From the NCBI GenBank assembly GCA_946482625.1, contig CAMLSH010000221.1, positions 1 through 6,592 on the forward strand: 6,592 bases of DNA. Direction: 5' to 3'. The DNA comes from an uncultured Opitutaceae bacterium. GTDB taxonomy: Bacteria; Verrucomicrobiota; Verrucomicrobiae; Opitutales; Opitutaceae. The notes under the pieces are model-generated. The model made no database searches. It worked only from the letters and a program-made list of their open reading frames with translations, and was not told where the DNA came from. Positions 1 to 4,797 of the stretch are shown one piece after another (within the stretch, counting starts at the first letter, position 1; each line of letters opens with the position of its first letter). A program made the translations under genes and the position numbers.

Positions 1-37
1 CTAATTTTTCAGAGAAAACAACGACATCTTGCGTCAT
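1..37 (-). CDS. Possible N-terminus of an unrecognised gene, cut by left edge
   Basis: On the minus strand an ATG at 37-35 opens a frame that stays open for 12 codons to the window edge and reads MTQDVVVFSEKL. The same frame is open upstream only as far as a stop at 85-83, so the real start must be this ATG, the in-frame GTG at 49, or another codon in that short stretch. It lies 68 nt downstream of the ThuA-like gene on the same strand, as the next gene of an operon would. I see no Shine-Dalgarno sequence at the right distance; a GGAGAGGG occurs on this strand at 95-88, too far away. Twelve codons are too few to recognise a family, and the frame could be chance. Confidence 0.3.
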   Translation of the reverse strand, partial: MTQDVVVFSEKL

Positions 38-104
38 AAAAATGCCCACGCGGAAGGTCGCCGGCTCTTCAAGCCACTCCGCTCAATCCCTCTCCAAACA
101 ACGG

Positions 105-848
105 CTAGCGTGACACCGGCGTCGCTACCCATCGGATACTCTGCGCAAGGAGCTTTCTAAAATTCGGGTCTTCGTACGCGGTCGGGCCGTGACCGAGAAC
201 CGTGCCGACGACACGGGAATTTTTCTCGATGCGCGACCACGCAAGGAAGTCGGCGCCGGTTCGGAGCAGCGGCGTCACTTCACCGACCATGTGCATGTTG
301 GTATAGAGCTCGTCCCGGATCACGAAGTCGCTGAGACCGTCGATCACCGGATGTTTTTCTCCGACCACGGTCACCGGAATTTCCACCATCGCGCGCGTGT
401 AGTTCGAGGAGGTGAGCCCGGTTTTCCTTTGCTCCTCGGTATAAACGTATTTCCCGCCCGCGATGCGCTCATACTCCGACCACATCGGATAAGAGAGATA
501 GGCGTGATGCAGGATCACCACGCCGATACCTTTGTCGAAGAGCGCGAGAAACCGCGCCTTCTGGTTATCGGTGATATTGATCACCGAGTCGTAGAGCACG
601 ACGACATCGAAGTTGAAAAGATCGTCGCGGTCGTAAGCGGTCGCCGGTTGAGTCGGGATGACCGCGTGACTCGCCGTCGTGTAGACGATCTCGGGGTTGT
701 CTTGGAACACCTTAAAGAACGCCTCCGCCTTAAACCCGTGGCCGCCCGTGAGGACGAGTACCTTGATTTTCTTTTGGGGCGACTCCGCGGCCGAAGCAAT
801 GCCGGCGAAGAGCAAGAAAAGCAAAACGGCGCGTGCGGAGATTTTCAT
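105..848 (-). CDS. Secreted ThuA-like domain protein
   Basis: A 247-residue exported protein of the ThuA-like family, which has a class I glutamine-amidotransferase-like fold. The family is named after trehalose utilisation and is abundant in Planctomycetes and Verrucomicrobia, often near sugar-degradation genes; the reaction of most members is unknown. Residues 1-20 form a signal peptide: a Lys/Arg n-region, a hydrophobic core and an ASA cleavage site before the mature start at about residue 21. The first beta strand and turn read VLVLTGGHGF (30-39). Further family-like blocks are FDVVVLYDS (80-88), VVILHHAYLS (110-119), HPVIDGL (166-172), DELY (179-182) and the C-terminal GHGPTAYEDPNF (219-230). 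Length is normal for a single-domain member. I chose the ATG at 848; a TTG two codons upstream (854) would add only two residues. No good Shine-Dalgarno precedes either. It follows the SirB1-family gene on the same strand after 150 nt, so shared transcription is possible but unproven. Substrate is unknown. Confidence 0.85.
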   Translation of the reverse strand: MKISARAVLLFLLFAGIASAAESPQKKIKVLVLTGGHGFKAEAFFKVFQDNPEIVYTTASHAVIPTQPATAYDRDDLFNFDVVVLYDSVINITDNQKARFLALFDKGIGVVILHHAYLSYPMWSEYERIAGGKYVYTEEQRKTGLTSSNYTRAMVEIPVTVVGEKHPVIDGLSDFVIRDELYTNMHMVGEVTPLLRTGADFLAWSRIEKNSRVVGTVLGHGPTAYEDPNFRKLLAQSIRWVATPVSR

Positions 849-998
849 GGGCAACGAAAGCGTGCGAGCAATCTGACTACACGCCGTCGCCGCGCAAGTA
901 ACTCATACCCGGAGGCCTTCGATCCCGAAGGGGTCCCGCGTCGAAATGTCGTCCCTTGCCGTGAGGCGAAACCTGCCCGGGCCGCGCGGCGTGTTCGC

Positions 999-1838
999 TC
1001 AGCTCGTGTGCCGCTCGTGCGTCGCGTCGAACTCGTCCACGAACTCAGAAAACTGCTTCGCATGCTCTTCGTCGCCCGCCGAACGGTAGTGATGGATGAG
1101 GTTGCGACAGCAGCGACAAAGCACTTCGCGCACGGGAGTCGGCGCGAGGTCGGTGACCTTCGGCTCGATGTTGTTCGCCCGCAAAATCATGAACAAATCC
1201 TGCGCGCTGCGAAACGCGCCTTGCTCGAACGCATCGATGAAAAACGGTACGTCTTCCACATAGCAGCCGATGACGAAATGCCCCGGCAATCCCACCGGCT
1301 CCAGGCTCAATCCGAGACGGTGCGCCACCAACAGATACACCATGCTGAGCGTGATCGGCAGACCCTTTTTGCGCGCGATCACTTGATCGAGAAAGCTGTT
1401 GAGCGGGTCCGTGTAGTTTTCGTGATTCCCGCGAAAACCGTAGTCGTGAAACAGCACGCGGTTGATCACGCGGCATTTCTCGCGAAGCGACATCGGCTCC
1501 ACGATCAGCTCGCGGCAGCGGTCGGCGATTTCGTCGAGCTGCGTGCAACAATCGCCGATATCGAGGTCCGGCGTGACGGTTCGCGCGAGCAGCAGCGCAC
1601 CGGTCTCCAACTCGTAATTCAGCGAGCGGATGAAGCCTTTGAACTCGATCGACGGATCAGAAAATTTCAGCTCCTCCAAAAACCAGCGGGCATGCCAGGC
1701 AAGGACCCGGTTTTTTCCACCGACCACCTCTTTGAGAAAATTCGCCGCAGCGGAACCGTGCTTCTGAAAATGCCCGAGAAGCGCGCGGCGGACGGCGGGT
1801 TGAGTGTCGTCGAGCAAACTCAGGAGGGCATTTTCCAT
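999..1838 (-). CDS. SirB1-family transglutaminase-like protein
   Basis: A 279-residue cytoplasmic protein with the transglutaminase-like core of the SirB1 family (Transglut_core2). No signal peptide or membrane segment is visible. Residues 8-24 (LLDDTQPAVRRALLGHF) resemble a HEAT-like helix pair. The core shows NYTDPLNSFL (141-150), KKGLPITLS (157-165), GLPGHF (183-188) and FIDAFEQG (200-207), all family hallmarks. The C-terminal 60 residues are helical, with a CRCC cluster, and sit where E. coli SirB1 carries TPR-like helices. Classical transglutaminases have a nucleophilic Cys where this protein has the GLPITLS segment, so peptide-crosslinking activity is doubtful, as in the rest of the family; its biochemical role is not established. 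The frame is open further upstream to a TTG at 1973, but the ATG at 1838 is preferred: it begins just before the conserved helices and leaves the inverted repeat at 1906-1930 non-coding. No strong ribosome site precedes it. Confidence 0.85.
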   Translation of the reverse strand: MENALLSLLDDTQPAVRRALLGHFQKHGSAAANFLKEVVGGKNRVLAWHARWFLEELKFSDPSIEFKGFIRSLNYELETGALLLARTVTPDLDIGDCCTQLDEIADRCRELIVEPMSLREKCRVINRVLFHDYGFRGNHENYTDPLNSFLDQVIARKKGLPITLSMVYLLVAHRLGLSLEPVGLPGHFVIGCYVEDVPFFIDAFEQGAFRSAQDLFMILRANNIEPKVTDLAPTPVREVLCRCCRNLIHHYRSAGDEEHAKQFSEFVDEFDATHERHTS

Positions 1839-1905
1839 CTCAGAGTTGAGCCGGTCCGTTTTCACGATGGGATTAACGAAGAAGAATTCGGTTTTCTCGC
1901 AACCT

Positions 1906-1930
1906 GTTATCGTCACAGCCGCACGATAAC
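1906..1930. promoter_or_regulatory. Perfect 8-bp inverted repeat, candidate operator
   Basis: GTTATCGT (1906-1913) and ACGATAAC (1923-1930) are exact reverse complements separated by 9 nt. Half-site centres are 17 nt apart, somewhat more than one and a half helical turns. It lies 68-92 nt upstream of the preferred ATG of the SirB1-family gene. It has no T-tract and no gene ends there, so a terminator is unlikely. A dimeric regulator site or a 5'-leader hairpin would fit. The regulator is unknown. Confidence 0.4.
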
Positions 1931-1953
1931 TTGACGCGGGAGCCGCGGATACT

Positions 1954-1973
1954 TTGCAGAAATTTTCCTGCAA
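1954..1973. repeat. 6-bp inverted repeat TTGCAG-N8-CTGCAA
   Basis: TTGCAG (1954-1959) and CTGCAA (1968-1973) are exact reverse complements around the AT-rich spacer AAATTTTC. With the symmetric spacer the element is nearly palindromic over 20 bp. It lies 23 nt from the larger inverted repeat at 1906-1930. It may be part of the same regulatory region, but repeats this short also arise by chance. Confidence 0.25.
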
Positions 1974-2215
1974 CGACTGCTCAAGTTCTCCACTCCCCGG
2001 CTCTCAATTCCCCTTCGACGCCGACGGATGATTTCCGAACGCGTCTCGCGAAACCGAATCTGCCTTTTCTCGCGGTGTCTTTCCGCGCCCGTCCCGGTTC
2101 CAACGAATCGTGACGGCCAATACCCGCTCCGCCATCGCACCGTTGCAGAGTGCCCGCCGCCTGAACCCCGTCGGAAACGGTTGAACTGCATCGCTCCCGC
2201 CTAAAGCGTCTCCGC

Positions 2216-3022
2216 ATGTCCTGGATAAACCGACTCGAGCGCCGGCTTGAGCCCTACGCCATCACCAACCTCAGCCTCTTCCTTGTGATCGGGCAGACCT
2301 TCGTACTGCTCACGTCGATGATGGGACTGATCGATCAGTCGCTACTGGTGCTGGTCCCTGCTCACGTGCTGGCTGGCGAGTGGTGGCGGCCAGTCTCCTT
2401 TATTTTTATCCCACCCAACCAAGGCCCGATCTTCGTGGCCTTCGCCTTGTATCTGTTTTACCTCTACGGCACCGCGCTGGAAAGCCACTGGGGCCCGCTG
2501 CGCTACAATCTGTTTCTCCTGACCGGTTGGATTCTCACCGCCGGGCTGTCGTTCATCACGCCGTACTGGCCGGCCACGAATGTCTTTATCGGAGGCGCGG
2601 TGTTCCTCGCCTTCGCGTGGCTCAATCCCAACTTCGAACTACTCCTATTTTTCGTTCTTCCGGTGAAGGTCAAGTGGCTGGCGTTGATCGAATGGCTGAC
2701 CTACGCGTACTTCTTCGCTACTCGCGGACTTCCCACCAAACTGGCCGTCACCGCCGCAACGCTGAACTTTCTTCTCTTCTTCGGCACCGATCTCTGGCGC
2801 GCCCTCCGCCAAAGTGGACGCCATCGCCAGACCGGCGCCCTTGGCCGCGCGAAAGACAACGCCCCTTCCGAAGCCCGCCACGTCTGCGTCGTTTGCGGTC
2901 GCACCGAACTGACCAATCCCGAGCTCGATTTCCGCTACTCGGCCGACGACCGCTGCTACTGCACCGAACATCTGCCGAAGCGAACCCCTGCCTCCGCTTC
3001 CGAAGAAAACGTCTCTTCCTGA
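2216..3022 (+). CDS. Rhomboid-fold membrane protein without catalytic residues, with C-terminal Cys/His cluster
   Basis: A 268-residue polytopic membrane protein. Hydrophobic segments lie at about 19-38, 43-52, 72-86, 97-115, 122-136, 140-149, 154-168 and 176-190. EWWRPVSFIFIP (55-66) and YGTALESHWG (84-93) match the rhomboid L1 WR motif and the GxxxE-xxWG segment after TM2. The catalytic GxSG motif of rhomboid proteases is replaced by FIGGAVFLAF (124-133), with no serine, and there is no histidine in the last membrane segment, so it is probably a pseudoprotease. The soluble tail (about 195-268) has CVVC (224-227) and CYCTEH (247-252), a C-x2-C...C-x-C-x2-H pattern that could bind zinc. The ATG at 2216 is the natural start, directly before the amphipathic N-terminus; no clear Shine-Dalgarno is present. 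The site-2 protease gene follows 43 nt downstream on the same strand. The rhomboid assignment rests on fold-level motifs, and a role in substrate binding is inference. Confidence 0.7.
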   Translation: MSWINRLERRLEPYAITNLSLFLVIGQTFVLLTSMMGLIDQSLLVLVPAHVLAGEWWRPVSFIFIPPNQGPIFVAFALYLFYLYGTALESHWGPLRYNLFLLTGWILTAGLSFITPYWPATNVFIGGAVFLAFAWLNPNFELLLFFVLPVKVKWLALIEWLTYAYFFATRGLPTKLAVTAATLNFLLFFGTDLWRALRQSGRHRQTGALGRAKDNAPSEARHVCVVCGRTELTNPELDFRYSADDRCYCTEHLPKRTPASASEENVSS

Positions 3023-3065
3023 TCCGCGCGGGCGGTTCCTTCTTTTCAGGCTCTCAGCCACCCAC

Positions 3066-3701
3066 ATGTCTTCTGCCCAAATCTACAACGGCCTGCTCGC
3101 CTACTTGATCGTCATCGCGAGCCTCGCGATCCACGAGTGGGGACACGCCGCCATGGCCGACCGCCTCGGCGACGACACGCCGCGCAGCCAGGGCCGCGTC
3201 ACGCTCAACCCGCTCGCGCACATCGATCTCATCGGCACCGTGATCATCCCGCTCCTCGGCATTTTCAGCGGCTTTCCCATCATCGGCTGGGCCAAACCCG
3301 TCATCATCAATCCCGACAATCTTCCCAAAACCGCTGACCGCGCCTGGGTCACCATCGCCGGCCCCGGCATGAATCTCATTCTCGCGCTGCTGGCCGCCGT
3401 CGCTCTCGGACTCTTCGCGCGTTTCGCACCTCAACTCGGCATCAGCCCGCTCATCGGGCTCATCATTCAAATCAACGTCGGCCTGATGGTCTTCAACCTC
3501 CTGCCCATCCCGCCGCTCGATGGCTCCAAGTTTCTCATGTACTGGTTCGGCATGAGCGAAACGGCCTACGTTAACTTCGCCCGCTTCGGTTGGATCATCC
3601 TCATGGTCATGATCAACATCCCGCAAACCCGCGGCCTGCTCAGCACACTCATCGTCTCGAGCATGGAACCGTTCCTGACCATCGCCTCGCTCTTCGCGTG
3701 A
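3066..3701 (+). CDS. M50 site-2 protease family intramembrane metalloprotease
   Basis: A 211-residue multi-pass zinc metalloprotease of the M50 (site-2 protease) family, of the compact type without a PDZ domain. The HExxH zinc motif is HEWGH (23-27) in the first membrane helix, giving H23 and H27 as ligands and E24 as catalytic acid/base. The second signature, NLLPIPPLDG (144-153), supplies the third ligand D152. Between them are GRVTLNPLAHIDLIGT (43-58) and AGPGMNL (98-104), both typical of the S2P-like subgroup. Five or so hydrophobic segments are visible (about 8-30, 54-70, 98-120, 126-144, 170-185). Length is normal for this subgroup. These enzymes cut membrane-embedded substrates; the substrate here is unknown and no anti-sigma factor is nearby. 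The start at 3066 is right before the first helix. It follows the pseudo-rhomboid gene by 43 nt and its stop overlaps the prmB start (GTGA), so the three are probably co-transcribed. Confidence 0.9.
   Translation: MSSAQIYNGLLAYLIVIASLAIHEWGHAAMADRLGDDTPRSQGRVTLNPLAHIDLIGTVIIPLLGIFSGFPIIGWAKPVIINPDNLPKTADRAWVTIAGPGMNLILALLAAVALGLFARFAPQLGISPLIGLIIQINVGLMVFNLLPIPPLDGSKFLMYWFGMSETAYVNFARFGWIILMVMINIPQTRGLLSTLIVSSMEPFLTIASLFA
3698..3701 (+). other. GTGA stop/start overlap of the site-2 protease and prmB
   Basis: The TGA stop of the protease gene (3699-3701) shares three bases with a GTG that opens the prmB frame (3698-3700). This 4-nt overlap is a classic sign of translational coupling and decides the prmB start. 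An A8 run (3701-3708) follows, encoding the first lysines. No Shine-Dalgarno is visible upstream, which is consistent with reinitiation by ribosomes finishing the protease. Confidence 0.75.
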
Positions 3702-4648
3702 AAAAAAAGCCCGCCCGCCCTGTCGCCCTCGCCGCGCTGCCGCCCACCTCGCAACTCGCCACGCTCCGTGCCTGGCTAGCGTTCGCCGAAGACGTCTATG
3801 CCCGCGCCGGACTCGCCCTCGGTCAGGTCGCCACGTCCGCGCACGACGAAGCGTTGTATTTGTTTCTCCATACGCTTGACTGGCCGCTCGACAGCGATCC
3901 GCGCGTGCTCGATCAACCGCTCACGCCCGCCCAACGCATCGCCCTTCGCACCATCCTCACCCGCCGCGCCGTCGAACGCATCCCCGCCGGCTACCTCACG
4001 CGCGAAGCCTGGCTCGGCGAACACCGCTTCTACGTCGACGAACGCGTCATCATCCCGCGCTCCTATTTCCTCGAACTCATTCCCACGCTCGCCGCTCATC
4101 TGCCCGCCGGCCTCACCGTGAAAAACGCCGTCGATGTCTGCACCGGCTCCGGTTGCCTCGCCCTCCTCCTCGCGCACGAATTCCCCAAAGCCAAAGTTGA
4201 CGCCATCGACCTCTCGCCTGCCGCGCTCGAAGTCGCCGCCATCAACGTCAAGGCCCACAAACTCGCCCGTCGCGTCACGCTGCATAAGAGCGATGTCTTC
4301 ACCACCGTCCCGCCGGTGAAGTACGACATCATCCTCAGCAACCCGCCCTACGAACCCAGCGCGATCTGCGACGATCTCCCCGTCGAGTTTCAGAAAGAAC
4401 CGCGCATGGCGCTCGATGGCGGCAGCGACGGCCTCGACATCATCCGCCGCCTGCTCGTGCAAGCCCGTCACCGCCTTCAACCGCACGGCATCGTCGTCAT
4501 CGAAGTCGGCGCCTTGCAGCGCGCGATGAACAAGGAGTTCAAACCCCTCCGTCTCCAATGGCTAGAGACACAGGACGGCAGCAACTGCGTCTGTCTGATC
4601 CAGGCGAAACACCTGATCGCGCCGGCCGCTGTCGGGCTCCGAGGGTAG
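3698..4648 (+). CDS. prmB: Ribosomal protein uL3 N5-glutamine methyltransferase
   Basis: A 316-residue cytoplasmic S-adenosylmethionine-dependent enzyme that methylates the side-chain amide of a glutamine in ribosomal protein L3, by homology to PrmB. Order of motifs from the GTG start: a helical N-terminal domain (about 15-94), IPAGYLT (95-101), DERVIIPRS (114-122), the SAM-binding DVCTGSGC (146-153), acidic loop DAIDLS (168-173), and the catalytic NPPY (215-218), followed by DLPVEF (226-231), which is characteristic of PrmB rather than PrmC. Length is close to E. coli PrmB (310). The frame is also open upstream to 3590, but those 36 codons (His/Pro-rich) overlap the protease gene in another frame and are rejected; the GTG within the GTGA overlap is the better start. 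The stop TAG (4646-4648) lies inside the GTAG of the following palindromic repeat. PrmC is the main alternative. Confidence 0.85.
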   Translation: MKKKPARPVALAALPPTSQLATLRAWLAFAEDVYARAGLALGQVATSAHDEALYLFLHTLDWPLDSDPRVLDQPLTPAQRIALRTILTRRAVERIPAGYLTREAWLGEHRFYVDERVIIPRSYFLELIPTLAAHLPAGLTVKNAVDVCTGSGCLALLLAHEFPKAKVDAIDLSPAALEVAAINVKAHKLARRVTLHKSDVFTTVPPVKYDIILSNPPYEPSAICDDLPVEFQKEPRMALDGGSDGLDIIRRLLVQARHRLQPHGIVVIEVGALQRAMNKEFKPLRLQWLETQDGSNCVCLIQAKHLIAPAAVGLRG

Positions 4649-4670
4649 GGCGCGTTATCCCTGACGCGCC
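4645..4670 (+). repeat. REP-like palindrome with 5' GTAG
   Basis: GTAG (4645-4648) is followed directly by a hairpin: GGCGCGTTA (4649-4657), loop TCCC (4658-4661), TGACGCGCC (4662-4670). All nine pairs form in RNA if one G-U wobble is allowed. A GTAG tetranucleotide at the 5' foot of a short hairpin is the hallmark of REP elements recognised by REP-associated tyrosine transposases (RAYT, Y1 family) in enterobacteria. It sits between two convergent genes, a common location. No T-tract follows, so a classical Rho-independent terminator is unlikely. The TAG here is also the prmB stop. Confidence 0.6.
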
Positions 4671-4721
4671 AGTTCGACGTCGCCCGCGCTCAAACGGTCA
4701 TCCGCCCTCCAACTCCAACGC

Positions 4722-4747
4722 GGCGGGTTAGGGATAACCCGCCCAAC
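4722..4747 (-). repeat. Second REP-like palindrome, inverted relative to the first
   Basis: GGCGGGTTA (4722-4730), loop GGGA (4731-4734) and TAACCCGCC (4735-4743) form a perfect 9-bp stem. Read on the minus strand the hairpin has the loop TCCC and the arms GGCGGGTTA/TAACCCGCC, nearly the same as the first palindrome (GGCGCGTTA/TGACGCGCC), so the two are related copies in opposite orientation. The expected 3' CTAC of an inverted REP is CAAC here (4744-4747), one base off; exact CTAC occurs further on at 4774-4777 and 4791-4794. Hairpin centres are 73 nt apart. Confidence 0.6.
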
Positions 4748-4797
4748 CCACAATCCCACCCACCGCATCGCGCCTACCGCCCGCGCCGCCCTACGCT

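Larger units (their letters stand above)
1839..2215. other. Divergent intergenic region between SirB1-family and rhomboid-like genes
   Basis: This 377-nt stretch separates two divergently transcribed genes and should hold both promoters. It has two inverted repeats in the half nearer the minus-strand gene (1906-1930 and 1954-1973). I find no convincing -35/-10 pair on either strand: TTGACG at 1931-1936 and TTGAAC at 2181-2186 lack a well-spaced -10 box. Short frames here (for example a 60-codon plus-strand frame from 1931) overlap the inverted repeats and look like chance. The minus-strand frame of the SirB1-family gene remains open as far as 1973, so part of this region would be coding if the upstream TTG were used. 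Confidence 0.6.

Noticed and set aside
916..931. Hairpin CCTTCG-ATCC-CGAAGG between the ThuA-like and SirB1-family genes, and the palindrome GCCCGGGC at 975-982
   Set aside because: Short stems with no T-tract on the minus strand, so not supportable as a terminator; such palindromes are frequent in GC-rich DNA.
189..1934. A 581-codon plus-strand open frame antisense to the ThuA-like and SirB1-family genes
   Set aside because: Its product is rich in Asp, Arg, His and Val with no recognisable domain, as expected of the antisense frame of GC-rich genes. Both genes on the other strand have clear family motifs, and the frame ends in the intergenic region.
1931..1955. Promoter with TTGACG as -35 box on the plus strand
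   Set aside because: The nearest -10-like bases are 11-13 nt away, too close for a normal spacer, and no plus-strand gene starts within 250 nt.
1839..1973. N-terminal extension of the SirB1-family protein from a TTG at 1973
   Set aside because: It adds 45 residues without family similarity and would place both inverted repeats in coding sequence; the ATG at 1838 fits the family better. Not excluded.
3054..3626. A 190-codon minus-strand frame inside the site-2 protease gene
   Set aside because: Same antisense pattern, Asp/Glu-rich with no motif; the opposite strand encodes an intact M50 protease.
3776..4558. A 260-codon minus-strand frame inside prmB
   Set aside because: Its Gly/Asp/Glu/Ala-rich low-information product is typical of an antisense shadow; prmB on the plus strand has all its motifs.
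4649..4743. Bidirectional Rho-independent terminator for prmB and the TPR gene
   Set aside because: The stems are strong but no T-tract follows either hairpin on either strand. REP-like repeats explain the structure better, though they may still affect transcript ends.
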